A stretch of 64,000 bases of DNA from Sporosarcina sp. D27 (lineage in GTDB: Bacteria > Bacillota > Bacilli > Bacillales_A > Planococcaceae): NCBI RefSeq assembly GCF_000586555.1, contig NZ_AZUC01000014.1, forward strand, positions 248,001-312,000, written 5' to 3'. Shown here one piece after another: positions 48,085 through 56,613 of the stretch (position 1 is the first letter of the stretch; the number at the start of each line of letters is the position of its first letter). A program made the translations under genes and the position numbers. The notes beneath the pieces are model-generated. The model did not search any database and was not told where the DNA came from. It saw nothing but the letters and a program-made list of their open reading frames with translations.

Positions 48085-48636
48085 GTGAGGAGAAAGACAA
48101 AATGGATGTTTGCTCTCGTATTCACAATTGCGATTCTGGGTGTTGCTAAATTAGAGCAACTTGGCGTAATGGAGCGTCCTGTCACTCAATATCTTTCAAC
48201 TGGTCAAGATTTTGTGGCGGTGAAAAAATGGGTGGCTTCCATGATAGACTCTGAGGAGTCAGGAATGATACAAGTGAGTGGTGAGGTTGAAGCAGTTGAT
48301 CCATTTGCTGCGTATGAATCGATGCAGCCGTATAAATCAGGTGTGATTTTGTCCTATCCTGAAGCGCTTCCGATAGCGGCTCGTGGAAGTGGTCTCATTG
48401 TATTTACAGGATTTACGAGACAATCGGGAAAGACGCTCACTGTACAGTATGACAATGGCGATGAAGTAACTTACGGATTCGTAGGGTCATTTGCAAAGTT
48501 ACCTTATACTGCTGTCGACAAAGGGGACACGCTTGCAGTGATGGAAGAAGGTACCATGTATTTAAAAGTGAAGCGGGATGGACTTGTGCTTGACTCGACG
48601 TTGTTGCCGGCGTTCTTCTCGGAAGTAAGTCCTTGA
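48085..48636 (+). CDS. spoIVFA: SpoIVFA-like sporulation protein
   Basis: 183 residues from a GTG with GGGGGG RBS. One N-terminal membrane segment (about 7-22) precedes a soluble domain ending in a degenerate LytM/M23-like part (GLIVFTGFTRQSGKTLTVQY and YVTYGFVGS-like VTYGFVGSFAKL), lacking metal-binding histidines. SpoIVFA is a regulator of the SpoIVFB protease in the outer forespore membrane. Overlaps spoIVFB by four bases. Identified chiefly by position, SigE promoter and topology. Confidence 0.85.
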   Translation: MRRKTKWMFALVFTIAILGVAKLEQLGVMERPVTQYLSTGQDFVAVKKWVASMIDSEESGMIQVSGEVEAVDPFAAYESMQPYKSGVILSYPEALPIAARGSGLIVFTGFTRQSGKTLTVQYDNGDEVTYGFVGSFAKLPYTAVDKGDTLAVMEEGTMYLKVKRDGLVLDSTLLPAFFSEVSP

Positions 48637-49244
48637 AATTCCGGCTGCATCCGATTTTGCTGCCAATCTTCATTTTGCTTGCTGTAATGGGCGGACTCGC
48701 TGCTTACGCCATTGTTTTCGGTTCGTTACTCATACACGAAGCCGGACATTTAGTGGCGGCAAAAGCGAATCGTATGCGTGTCCGTTCGATAACAATCCTG
48801 CCTTATGGGGGGGAATTAGAAATCGCCGGACGCGCTAACCATTCACGTCGGGCACGTTTCCTGCTAGCGCTTGGCGGTCCGATTGCAACCGCACTATTAC
48901 TTTTAGTGGCCATGACATTTACGTTTCCAGGTTCAATGGATGTGATACGCATCCAATTGCTGATCCTTCTCGTGAATTTACTTCCGATATTGCCGCTAGA
49001 TGGTGGACAGGCATTACTCGCTTTGACAGAACGAGAAGAAAGCCGTTATTTCGATCAAACCGCATTTCTTTTGTTCTCGATAGGATTTCTGGTCGTAGGA
49101 ATTTCGGTGTTACTGACAGGATTGCCTGAAACTGCACTTTTAATAAGTCTTGCGGTTTTTTTATGTTTGCAGAACATTAGTGTATTTCGATTTAGAAGAT
49201 ATCAAAGAATCTATGAGCAATTGAAAAGAAACAACTTGACGTAA
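48633..49244 (+). CDS. spoIVFB: SpoIVFB site-2 protease (pro-SigK processing)
   Basis: 203 residues from TTG, overlapping the spoIVFA stop. It is a polytopic M50 metalloprotease: zinc motif HEAGH (about 36-40) in the first helical pair and NLLPILPLDGGQ (about 115-126) in the fourth helix. It cleaves pro-SigK. Its size is about 85 residues shorter than B. subtilis SpoIVFB (288), which has a C-terminal CBS domain; none is evident here. Confidence 0.9.
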   Translation: MKFRLHPILLPIFILLAVMGGLAAYAIVFGSLLIHEAGHLVAAKANRMRVRSITILPYGGELEIAGRANHSRRARFLLALGGPIATALLLLVAMTFTFPGSMDVIRIQLLILLVNLLPILPLDGGQALLALTEREESRYFDQTAFLLFSIGFLVVGISVLLTGLPETALLISLAVFLCLQNISVFRFRRYQRIYEQLKRNNLT

Positions 49245-49280
49245 TGATGTGTGCATGTTATTATTCTAATGTTATGTTTG

Positions 49281-49362
49281 TAGCGCACCCGTGCTGCAAC
49301 CGCACTGAACCAGGTACAAGCATCTGTAACGGATCACCTGGGAAGGCGAGTCTAAGACTATT
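49281..49362 (+). ncRNA. L21 leader of the rplU operon
   Basis: The region upstream of rplU shows the Firmicutes L21-leader pattern: CACCCGTGCTGCAACCGCAC, the helix CCAGGT (49310-49315) with ACCTGG (49336-49341), and AGGCGAGTCTAAGACT just before the RBS. It is thought to sense ribosomal protein L21. Confidence 0.7.
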
Positions 49363-49377
49363 TGAGGAGGTGCAAGT

Positions 49378-49686
49378 ATGTACGCAATTATTGAAACTGG
49401 TGGAAAGCAAATCAAAGTTGAGCAAGGTCAGGAGATCTTCATCGAGAAATTGGTGGGAGAAGCTGATGAGGCTGTAACATTTGACAAAGTTCTTTTTGTA
49501 GGTGGAGATGACGTGAAAGTTGGCGCTCCATTCGTGGAAGGTGCTTCTGTAACAGCGAAAATCGTTAAACAGGGCAAAGGCAAAAAAATCACTGTCTTCA
49601 AATACAAGCCGAAAAAGAACTACAGCAGAAAACAGGGTCATCGTCAGCCTTATACTAAGGTTGTTATCGAAGGCATCAACCTGTAA
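49378..49686 (+). CDS. rplU: 50S ribosomal protein L21
   Basis: 102 residues, full-length L21. [18 protein letters not shown] at the start and [19 protein letters not shown] at the end are diagnostic. RBS GAGGAGG. Followed by prp and rpmA in the conserved order. Confidence 0.98.
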   Translation: MYAIIETGGKQIKVEQGQEIFIEKLVGEADEAVTFDKVLFVGGDDVKVGAPFVEGASVTAKIVKQGKGKKITVFKYKPKKNYSRKQGHRQPYTKVVIEGINL

Positions 49687-49692
49687 GCTGTT

Positions 49693-50019
49693 ATGATTCA
49701 AATCACCGTACAGGAACAAGCATCTGGTCGTATCAACTCTTTTGAGATGAGCGGACATGCCGATTACGCAGAACATGGGAAAGACTTAGTGTGTGCAGCT
49801 GCATCTGCCGTGTCATTTGGCGCAGTGAATGCAATTATTTCACTCACTGGGATTACACCAATGATCCAACAAGGTGAAGATGGTGGATACCTGAAAGTCG
49901 TTCTACCGGAGACGGAAGATGATCATGATCAGCAAATGATTATGCAGGCGATGATTGTTTCGATGCAGACGATTGAACAAGACTATGCGCAGTTTATAAA
50001 AATAACCTTTACCAAGTAG
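49693..50019 (+). CDS. prp: Prp ribosomal-processing cysteine protease
   Basis: 108 residues. Catalytic pair seen in MSGHADYAEHGKDLVCAAAS: histidine about residue 22 and cysteine about 34. It removes the N-terminal extension of L27, which is encoded just downstream. B. subtilis ysxB occupies the same site. Confidence 0.95.
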   Translation: MIQITVQEQASGRINSFEMSGHADYAEHGKDLVCAAASAVSFGAVNAIISLTGITPMIQQGEDGGYLKVVLPETEDDHDQQMIMQAMIVSMQTIEQDYAQFIKITFTK

Positions 50020-50031
50020 GAGGTGGAACAC

Positions 50032-50325
50032 ATGTTGTTACGTTTGGATCTTCAGTTTTTCGCATCGAAAAAAGGGGTAGGTTCTACAAAGAACGGTCGT
50101 GACTCCGAATCGAAACGTCTTGGCGCTAAGCGTGCCGATGGACAATTCGTTTCTGGTGGTTCTATTCTTTACCGCCAGCGCGGAACGAAAATTCACCCAG
50201 GTGAAAACGTAGGTCGCGGAGGCGACGATACTCTTTTCGCTAAAGTTGACGGCGTTGTACGCTTCGAGCGTTTTGGCCGCGACAAGAAAAAAGTAAGTGT
50301 GTACCCTGCAGTGCAGGAAGCATAA
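50032..50325 (+). CDS. rpmA: 50S ribosomal protein L27 with Prp-cleaved N-terminal extension
   Basis: 97 residues. It starts [19 protein letters not shown]; the LQFFA segment marks the Firmicutes prepeptide removed by Prp, after which SKKGVGS begins the mature L27. Start is the ATG at 50032 with AGGAGGTGG at 50017-50025; a GTG at 50023 lies in the RBS. A terminator follows. Confidence 0.97.
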   Translation: MLLRLDLQFFASKKGVGSTKNGRDSESKRLGAKRADGQFVSGGSILYRQRGTKIHPGENVGRGGDDTLFAKVDGVVRFERFGRDKKKVSVYPAVQEA

Positions 50326-50337
50326 GAATTGAATCTC

Positions 50338-50377
50338 AAAAAGGACTGCACGCGCCTAGTGTGCAGTCCTTTTTTAT
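50338..50377 (+). terminator. Terminator after rpmA
   Basis: AAAGGACTGCAC / GTGCAGTCCTTT stem with TTTTTT tail. Confidence 0.92.
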
Positions 50378-50406
50378 TTTTCCAATGAAATAATAATCTT
50401 AACTTT

Positions 50407-50437
50407 TTGACGAACAACACCCTCAAAATGCTATACT
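50407..50437 (+). promoter_or_regulatory. Promoter for spo0B-obg
   Basis: TTGACG at 50407-50412 and TATACT at 50432-50437 with an extended TG-n (TGCTATACT). The 19-base spacer is long; the extended -10 may compensate. Confidence 0.5.
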
Positions 50438-50468
50438 GTAAAGAACGAAACTGCAGGTGGTGAAGAGA

Positions 50469-50993
50469 ATGAAGAAATCGGAGTTGACTGTCCGGGATGC
50501 GATGAAATTCGCCCGACATGACTTTTTAAATGAGTTGCAGCTCATCCTCATGCATATGGACCTCAATAATGTCCCCGAAGCACGGCGCAAACTTCTGGAA
50601 GCAACAGAATGTATGCGTAACGATTCCCAACTAAGTGGACTAGACATGCCAGCACTAGAAACGTGGATCTTAACTTTTGACTGGAACTATTCGGCGTTCT
50701 CCAAACAATTAAAAACGACAATTGTGCATAAAAAATTTGCACGAAAAGCAGACGATCAGCCAATTGTTGCTGTATTGGACGACGTTTTCCAGCAACTTAT
50801 AAAAGGTGCAGATCCTTATACTGATTGCATGGTCAACATTTTAGTGACGACCACTAGCGACGAGTGGGAAGTTTCACTTTCGCTTCCCGGACAAACTGCG
50901 CCGATTGTATGGAATGATGTACAAGAGAAAGACTGGACAGCAAAACTGTCTATAGAAAATGAGTATTGGACGTTCACGATCCGTGGACACTAG
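50469..50993 (+). CDS. spo0B: Sporulation initiation phosphotransferase Spo0B
   Basis: 174 residues. The phosphoaccepting histidine lies in [13 protein letters not shown] (H about 18), compare RHDWMNKLQLI of B. subtilis. It passes phosphate from Spo0F to Spo0A. The C-terminal part resembles a degenerate histidine-kinase ATPase fold. Start is the ATG at 50469, six bases after AGGTGGTG; two in-frame GTGs in the RBS are less likely. obg follows 11 bases later. Confidence 0.88.
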   Translation: MKKSELTVRDAMKFARHDFLNELQLILMHMDLNNVPEARRKLLEATECMRNDSQLSGLDMPALETWILTFDWNYSAFSKQLKTTIVHKKFARKADDQPIVAVLDDVFQQLIKGADPYTDCMVNILVTTTSDEWEVSLSLPGQTAPIVWNDVQEKDWTAKLSIENEYWTFTIRGH

Positions 50994-51004
50994 GAGGAAA
51001 TTAC

Positions 51005-52297
51005 ATGTTTGTCGATCAGGTAAAAGTTTACGTTAAAGGCGGTAACGGTGGCGATGGAATCGTTGCGTTCCGTCGTGAAAAATATATTGCATTCGGTGGA
51101 CCATCGGGTGGAGACGGTGGGAATGGTGGAGACGTTACATTCATCGTAGACGAAGGGTTACGGACATTGATGGATTTCCGTTATCAGCGTCATTTTAAAG
51201 CGCCGCGAGGAGAACATGGTGCCAACAAAAACCAACATGGTGCTCGTGGCACGAGTATGGTTGTTAAAGTTCCACCGGGTACAGTGGTGACGGATATAGA
51301 GACAAAAGAGATCATTGCAGATTTAGTAGAAGATGGGCAAACTGCGGTCATCGCACGTGGAGGACGCGGAGGGCGTGGTAACAGTCGCTTTGTTACTCCT
51401 CAAAACACGGCTCCTGAGCTCTCTGAAAAAGGAGAACCTGGGGTAGAGCGCGAAATCATGCTGGAACTAAAAGTGCTCGCAGATGTAGGACTTGTCGGAT
51501 TCCCAAGTGTCGGGAAATCCACTCTTCTATCTGTACTTTCAGCAGCGAAGCCTAAAATCGCTGATTATCACTTTACAACACTCGTTCCTAACTTAGGTCT
51601 TGTTGAGACAGAAGACCACCGGACATTCGTCATGGCAGATTTGCCAGGGCTTATCCAAGGTGCTCACGAAGGGGTTGGCCTTGGACATCAGTTTTTACGT
51701 CATATTGAACGGACACGTGTCATCGTGCACGTTATTGATATGTCAGGCTTGGAAGGCAGGGATCCGTTTGAAGATTTCGAAACCATTAACGCTGAGCTTG
51801 AGCAATACAATTTGCGTCTAATGGAACGTCCTCAAATCATTGTAGCGAACAAAATGGACATGCCAGATGCTGAAGAAAACCTTCAAGCATTCAAAGAAAA
51901 ACTTGGGGAAACTGACCATAAAATCTTCCCGATTTCAGCAATTACGCGAACTGGATTAGATTCACTATTGTTTGCGATTGCAGACTTACTAGAAGTGACA
52001 TCTGAATTTCCTATGCATGAAGTGGAAGAAACAGAAGAAGAACACTCAGTTCTTTACAAATACGAACCGGAAACACCTGATTTCAAAATCACACGAGATG
52101 ATGATGGGGCTTACGTATTGTCTGGATATGCAATCGAGCGATTGTTCAAGATGACCGATTTCAACTTCGACCAATCTGTACGTAAATTTGGTCGTCAAAT
52201 GCGAGGTATGGGCGTTGACGATGCTTTGCGTGAACGAGGTGCGGAAAACGGCGATATCGTCCGTCTACTTGATTTTGAGTTTGAATTTATTGAGTAA
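51005..52297 (+). CDS. obg: GTPase ObgE/Obg
   Basis: 430 residues. The glycine-rich Obg fold is visible in [19 protein letters not shown] and [12 protein letters not shown]1 [12 protein letters not shown] is near residue 164, G3 [11 protein letters not shown]4 NKMD, and the OCT domain near the end ([19 protein letters not shown]). Essential GTPase in ribosome maturation and general stress control. ATG at 51005 with AGGAGG at 50992-50997. Confidence 0.97.
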   Translation: MFVDQVKVYVKGGNGGDGIVAFRREKYIAFGGPSGGDGGNGGDVTFIVDEGLRTLMDFRYQRHFKAPRGEHGANKNQHGARGTSMVVKVPPGTVVTDIETKEIIADLVEDGQTAVIARGGRGGRGNSRFVTPQNTAPELSEKGEPGVEREIMLELKVLADVGLVGFPSVGKSTLLSVLSAAKPKIADYHFTTLVPNLGLVETEDHRTFVMADLPGLIQGAHEGVGLGHQFLRHIERTRVIVHVIDMSGLEGRDPFEDFETINAELEQYNLRLMERPQIIVANKMDMPDAEENLQAFKEKLGETDHKIFPISAITRTGLDSLLFAIADLLEVTSEFPMHEVEETEEEHSVLYKYEPETPDFKITRDDDGAYVLSGYAIERLFKMTDFNFDQSVRKFGRQMRGMGVDDALRERGAENGDIVRLLDFEFEFIE

Positions 52298-52332
52298 AGA
52301 AGAGCCGGCTGACGGCTGCAGGGGGATTGACG

Positions 52333-52788
52333 ATGAAGCAGTTGGGTGAAGACCAATTCTATTTGGTGCGGGAGGATGTCCTGACAGAGTCGATGCAAAA
52401 AATGCTTGAAGCGAAGCGTCTTCTTGTATCAGGGGAAGCAGCAACGATTCAAGAAGCGACTACTCGAGTTGGATTATCAAGAAGCGCATTTTATAAATAT
52501 AAAGATGCAGTCTACCCGTTTGAAGCGATTGCGCGAGAACGGGTACTGACGGTATTCATCCAATTGGAAGACTTGAAAGGTTCACTTGCAGTTCTGTTGG
52601 AGCTTATTTCGATATCACACTGTAATGTGTTGACGATTCACCAAACCATACCCGTGCAAGGACGGGCGAACATTACGTTGTCGCTGGACGTAACTGAGAT
52701 GAACCTCTCGATGGAGGCGTTCATCCACAAGTTGAATGGGCCGAGTTTTGTCGATTCGGTTCACTTGGTCAGTTCAGGCGCATTGTGA
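52333..52788 (+). CDS. pheB: ACT domain protein PheB
   Basis: 151 residues. Short helical N-terminus then an ACT domain (VFIQLEDLKGSLAVLLELIS, about 76-95). B. subtilis PheB lies between obg and pheA with the same size; its enzymatic role is not established. The helix-turn-helix-like segment IQEATTRVGLSRSAFYKYKD suggests DNA binding. Start is the ATG at 52333 with AGGGGG in front; a TTG six bases earlier overlaps it. Confidence 0.92.
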   Translation: MKQLGEDQFYLVREDVLTESMQKMLEAKRLLVSGEAATIQEATTRVGLSRSAFYKYKDAVYPFEAIARERVLTVFIQLEDLKGSLAVLLELISISHCNVLTIHQTIPVQGRANITLSLDVTEMNLSMEAFIHKLNGPSFVDSVHLVSSGAL

Positions 52789-52803
52789 GAGGAGAACTAG
52801 TCG

Positions 52804-53688
52804 ATGAAACATGAATCTTTAAAACCGAGTGTTGCTTATTTAGGACCTGAAGCGTCTTTTACACATATTGCAGCTACAGACTTTTTTGGTAAGGATGGAC
52901 TGATCCCGTTTCCATCGATTCCAGATTGCATAGAAGCCGTGACCGATGGACGGGTAGCCTATGCGATTGTACCGCTCGAAAATGCTTTGGAAGGATCTGT
53001 TCCGTTAACGATTGACTACTTGTTTCATGGGAGTGATTTGTTCATTAATGCTGAACTCTCTACTCCTATCCAACAGCATCTGATGGTGCATCCAAAACAA
53101 GCGGATGCAGTGGAGTCGCTTGCGTCGATTCACTCTCATCCTCATGCGCTCGCACAATGTCATAAATACTTGCAATATCACTTTAGAAGAGTTCCACTCA
53201 TGCAGACGTCTTCAACTGCAGCAGCTGCAAAGTACGTGTCTGAGCATCCGGAACTTCCGATAGCGGCGATTGGAAACCAGCTCGCTGCAGATACATATGG
53301 ACTTCATATTGCTGAAAATTCGATTCATGATTTTCATTTTAATCATACCCGGTTTGTTGTCTTATCATTACGTAAAGAAACGTTAGCTTATGAAGGTGCA
53401 GGAGTTCCGAAAACTACCCTTATGATCAAGTTGCCGGAAGATGATCAGCCTGGTATGCTTCATCAAATTTTGTCAGTATTTTCATGGCGTAGGTTGAATT
53501 TAAGTAAAATTGAGTCCCGTCCATTAAAAACGGGTCTCGGAAATTACTTTTTTATAATAGACGTTGCGGAAACGGAAGATCATCCGATGATGAAAGGTGC
53601 AATGGAAGAACTAAAAGCACTTCGTTGTGATGTATCGTCGTTCGGATCGTATAGCACATATAACCAACAAACACCTGCCGGAAAGTAA
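52804..53688 (+). CDS. pheA: Prephenate dehydratase
   Basis: 294 residues, catalytic domain about 1-185 plus ACT domain. YLGPEASFTHIAA near the N-terminus and PLENALEGSVPLTIDYL (about 58-74) are substrate motifs; the NHTRFVVLS segment corresponds to the conserved TRF site. The C-terminal ACT domain with the ESRP motif (KIESRPLKTG) binds phenylalanine for feedback. Directly downstream of pheB; terminator overlaps its end. Confidence 0.96.
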   Translation: MKHESLKPSVAYLGPEASFTHIAATDFFGKDGLIPFPSIPDCIEAVTDGRVAYAIVPLENALEGSVPLTIDYLFHGSDLFINAELSTPIQQHLMVHPKQADAVESLASIHSHPHALAQCHKYLQYHFRRVPLMQTSSTAAAAKYVSEHPELPIAAIGNQLAADTYGLHIAENSIHDFHFNHTRFVVLSLRKETLAYEGAGVPKTTLMIKLPEDDQPGMLHQILSVFSWRRLNLSKIESRPLKTGLGNYFFIIDVAETEDHPMMKGAMEELKALRCDVSSFGSYSTYNQQTPAGK

Positions 53689-53705
53689 TCGGCAGGTATT
53701 TTTTT
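53673..53705 (+). terminator. Terminator after pheA
   Basis: ACCTGCCG / CGGCAGGT stem followed by A and a T-run. It overlaps the last codons of pheA. Confidence 0.88.
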
Positions 53706-53772
53706 GTAGAAGTACTATTTACCTCTCCTAATTCGTATAGTTGAAAGAGAAGGTGACGGATAATGTGAATGG

Positions 53773-53801
53773 TCACATATCCGGGCACCCGTTCATATGA
53801 T
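53773..53801 (+). promoter_or_regulatory. SigE-type promoter candidate for safA-like gene
   Basis: TCACATA at 53773-53779, 14-base spacer, CATATGAT at 53794-53801: 5 of 7 and 6 of 8 against SigE consensus. It ends about 27 bases before the GTG start. safA is SigE-dependent in B. subtilis. Confidence 0.45.
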
Positions 53802-53828
53802 GAGTCGATGGAAGGGGGACTTTACAGA

Positions 53829-54950
53829 GTGAATGTCCATATCGTTGTAAAAGGTGACACGCTTTGGAAAATAGCGCGTCAATATGGAATTTCGTTTGAA
53901 GAACTGAAAAAGGTGAATGCACATTTAGCCAATCCTGACTATATTGTGCCCGGCATGAAAATTTTTCTTCCTGAGGGGAAGGGAACTAAACATCCTGAAA
54001 AGCACGGGGGAAAGGAAAAACATCCTCAGCAACACGAGAAGCATCCGCAACCTCATGAAAAGCATCCGCAACATTATGAGAAGCCAATGAAACCTGTGCC
54101 ACCAGTACCACCAATTCCAAAACCAACACCTCCACCACAGAAACCGGCACCGATGCCACCACCGCCGCCAAAACCTGCACCAAAGCCAGAGGTGAAGCCG
54201 CAACCAAAACCACAACCAAAGCCTGAAGTGAAGCCACAACCGATGCCGAAACCACCGCCAGCACCACCGAAGCCGGAAGTGAAACCGATGCCGAAACCGG
54301 AATCACCAATCTGCGAGGCACCACCAGCACCACCAGTGCCACCAATGCAGCCACAACCAATGGTTCACCCGATGTTCATTGGCATTCCGTGTGGTTGGAT
54401 GCCGATTTATGATGCAGACTGTCATCCATGCGCACATCCGATGCAACATCATATGCATCAACCGATGGCACCACCGATGATGCCACAGGTACCTGTACAA
54501 CCACCATGGAACATGCAACCTGAGGTATCAGAATGTAAAGATGAATCACCGATTATGGCTGGTCAAGGACCGGGAGTGTCGCCTAATCATTGCGACAGCA
54601 TGAAAATGTGGGAACCTCAAAATGTTCAAATGCCCAATATCGAGTCATCCACTTTTGACTTATCACCGCCTGCGTACTGTCCGCCTGAACAGGGGTATGT
54701 ACCGCAACAGCTGCCACAACAAGGATATGCACAGCAGTACCCGAGCAATCAGCAAGTTCCAATGCAAGGTATTCAAGCTGCACAACATCCGCAATACATG
54801 CATTTATGTTCGTCTTGTGGTTCAAGCATGTCGCCCACTCCGTATTACGGAATGCCGATGATGGGAATACATCCTTATTATGGTGGCTATCCGCAAATGA
54901 GTTATCCGCCGCAAGGAAACTATGGGCAAAACCAAATTGGTTCGTATTGA
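53829..54950 (+). CDS. safA: SafA-like LysM spore coat morphogenetic protein
   Basis: 373 residues from GTG. An N-terminal LysM domain (MNVHIVVKGDTLWKIARQYG, then NPDYIVPGMKIFLP, about 1-49) matches SafA. A long low-complexity region follows: His/Lys/Glu/Gln/Pro repeats (about 52-85), Pro/Lys-rich repeats (about 86-175), then Met/Pro/His-rich and Gln/Pro/Tyr-rich segments typical of coat proteins. LysM should bind spore cortex peptidoglycan. Start is the GTG at 53829 because it matches SafA and has AAGGGGGA upstream; an in-frame ATG at 53769 lacks this support. The ysxE-like gene follows after six bases. Confidence 0.82.
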   Translation: MNVHIVVKGDTLWKIARQYGISFEELKKVNAHLANPDYIVPGMKIFLPEGKGTKHPEKHGGKEKHPQQHEKHPQPHEKHPQHYEKPMKPVPPVPPIPKPTPPPQKPAPMPPPPPKPAPKPEVKPQPKPQPKPEVKPQPMPKPPPAPPKPEVKPMPKPESPICEAPPAPPVPPMQPQPMVHPMFIGIPCGWMPIYDADCHPCAHPMQHHMHQPMAPPMMPQVPVQPPWNMQPEVSECKDESPIMAGQGPGVSPNHCDSMKMWEPQNVQMPNIESSTFDLSPPAYCPPEQGYVPQQLPQQGYAQQYPSNQQVPMQGIQAAQHPQYMHLCSSCGSSMSPTPYYGMPMMGIHPYYGGYPQMSYPPQGNYGQNQIGSY

Positions 54951-54956
54951 TCGACC

Positions 54957-55844
54957 GTGGAAGTTGAAAAGAAATTTTCTCGCATTAAAGATAATGTATG
55001 GCGATTAGAAGAAGAGGGAAAAGAATATTCGGTAAAGCGCTATGCGGATGTTAGGGATGCCATCAAAATCAGGAAAATACATGAACTGCTGCAGACAGTG
55101 GAGTATCCTTTTTGTGCGCCAGTTACGGAAAAAGGAAATGCACACATTGTCGTCCAGCCTTGGTTAACGGATGCCATCCCAGTGGATTTTAGAAAACAAT
55201 CTGATCGGAGGGCTTCCTTAACAGCATTGGATGCCCTCCACGAGACGGAAGCTATTGTGGACTGGGAATCGCTTCCGTTTTTACAAACGTACACATTATT
55301 GGATAAATGGAGTTGGCGACTGGAGAGGTTTCTCAACAAACGCCATACAATCGTTTCTTTTTTAGGGGAAGATGCCTTTGGTAATATTGAAAGGTATAGC
55401 GAGCAAGCTCTCGCACGCTTACTAACCTCAACTGCCCGAGAAGTGCCTCATACGCTTCTTCACGGAGATGTGGTCCATCATAATCTATTAATAACGTCTG
55501 AGGGAAATGTCTCTTTAATAGACTTCGACTTAGCATGCACGGGTCATCCTGATGTAGAAATTGCATTATGGCTGCATCGAGTGCTTCCGAAAGTCAATTA
55601 CAATGCGAAGTTATTGTTTGATGAAGAACCTAGGTTGCAAGTTCTCGGCCAGCAGGCAATTGCCATGCTACAGTATCCAAATGAATTGCTCCGTGAGTGG
55701 TCGTATTTGACGACACTTCCTGAAGAACGTCAACAGACCTTAGCCAAGCAGCTCATCCCATTTACTGAACAGGCATTGATCCGATGGCCAGAACTCTGTC
55801 GATTTTCAAACAACTTACTTGAACACGATCGCTACTTCCCATAA
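54957..55844 (+). CDS. ysxE: YsxE-like spore coat protein (APH/CotS kinase fold)
   Basis: 295 residues of the aminoglycoside phosphotransferase-like family that includes CotS, YutH and YsxE. The catalytic loop is LLHGDVVHHNLL (about 169-180) and the metal site SLIDFDLACTGHPDVEIALW; the usual H-G-D and D-F-D are present, so activity is possible. In B. subtilis ysxE follows spoVID. The GTG start has no visible Shine-Dalgarno, only six bases after the safA stop, so translation may be coupled. A terminator follows. Confidence 0.8.
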   Translation: MEVEKKFSRIKDNVWRLEEEGKEYSVKRYADVRDAIKIRKIHELLQTVEYPFCAPVTEKGNAHIVVQPWLTDAIPVDFRKQSDRRASLTALDALHETEAIVDWESLPFLQTYTLLDKWSWRLERFLNKRHTIVSFLGEDAFGNIERYSEQALARLLTSTAREVPHTLLHGDVVHHNLLITSEGNVSLIDFDLACTGHPDVEIALWLHRVLPKVNYNAKLLFDEEPRLQVLGQQAIAMLQYPNELLREWSYLTTLPEERQQTLAKQLIPFTEQALIRWPELCRFSNNLLEHDRYFP

Positions 55845-55887
55845 GGACTGCCTAAGTCGTATGTAATACGTCTGGCAGTTCTTTTTG
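55845..55887 (+). terminator. Terminator after ysxE-like gene
   Basis: GGACTGCC / GGCAGTTC stem with an inner CGTAT/ATACG helix, then TTTTT. Confidence 0.8.
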
Positions 55888-55917
55888 GTAGTTAGACAGC
55901 GCGATATTGCGGAATCG

Positions 55918-55928
55918 TGTGGTATACT
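55918..55928 (+). promoter_or_regulatory. Extended -10 promoter for ruvA
   Basis: TGTGGTATACT has TG-n-TATACT (TATACT at 55923-55928), about 30 bases before the start. No good -35. Confidence 0.5.
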
Positions 55929-55958
55929 TGAAGATAAGACTCTAGGGGGTAAGTGGCA

Positions 55959-56567
55959 TTGTATGATTACATAAAAGGGTTCGTTACCCGAGTGACACCA
56001 GAATATATTACGATTGAAAATGGAGGAATCGGTTTTCAAGTGTTAACACCGAATCCCTATGCATTTCATGTGACGGAAACAGAACAACAAATCTTCATTC
56101 ACCACCATGTGCGGGAAGATGCTCAGTTGCTTATGGGTTTTCTATCATTAGAGCAGAGAGAACTTTTTAGAAAACTGATCACGGTATCAGGAATCGGTCC
56201 TAAGGGGGCACTTGCCATACTTTCAAGTGGTATTCCATCACAAGTGATCAGCGCAATCGAGCGTGAAGACGAGGCGTTCCTTGTTCAGTTCCCAGGTGTA
56301 GGTAAGAAGACAGCTCGCCAAATGATTTTGGATTTGAAAGGCAAATTGGTGGATCTCTTCACCGAGTTGGACATGCCAGAAGATGATGGCAATACACTAT
56401 TCACTCTCACAGAAAACGGGGCGCTTGAAGAAGCGATGCTTGCACTTGAAGCGCTAGGTTATTCAGCAAGGGAAATAGCGAAAGTGAAAAAAGCACTCGA
56501 GAAAGAAGAGTTATCGACAGAAGGTTATATGAAACGAGCACTTCAATTATTGCTTAAACAGCAGTAG
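55959..56567 (+). CDS. ruvA: Holliday junction helicase subunit RuvA
   Basis: 202 residues from TTG. OB-fold domain I contains ENGGIGFQV (about 22-30); domain II has two helix-hairpin-helix motifs, VSGIGPKGALAIL (about 76-88) and FPGVGKKTARQMI (about 111-123); C-terminal domain III binds RuvB. AGGGGG at 55944-55949 is nine bases from this TTG, against three for the GTG at 55953. Confidence 0.96.
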   Translation: MYDYIKGFVTRVTPEYITIENGGIGFQVLTPNPYAFHVTETEQQIFIHHHVREDAQLLMGFLSLEQRELFRKLITVSGIGPKGALAILSSGIPSQVISAIEREDEAFLVQFPGVGKKTARQMILDLKGKLVDLFTELDMPEDDGNTLFTLTENGALEEAMLALEALGYSAREIAKVKKALEKEELSTEGYMKRALQLLLKQQ

Positions 56568-56613
56568 AGAAAGCCCGTGAATTTTGTGCACGGTTGGAAA
56601 AGGAGGGAGAACA

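Noticed and set aside
53925-54360. Minus-strand ORFs of 104 and 124 residues rich in Trp/Arg or Val
   Set aside because: They are antisense shadows of the proline-rich SafA-like region; composition mirrors CCN codons and no RBS fits.
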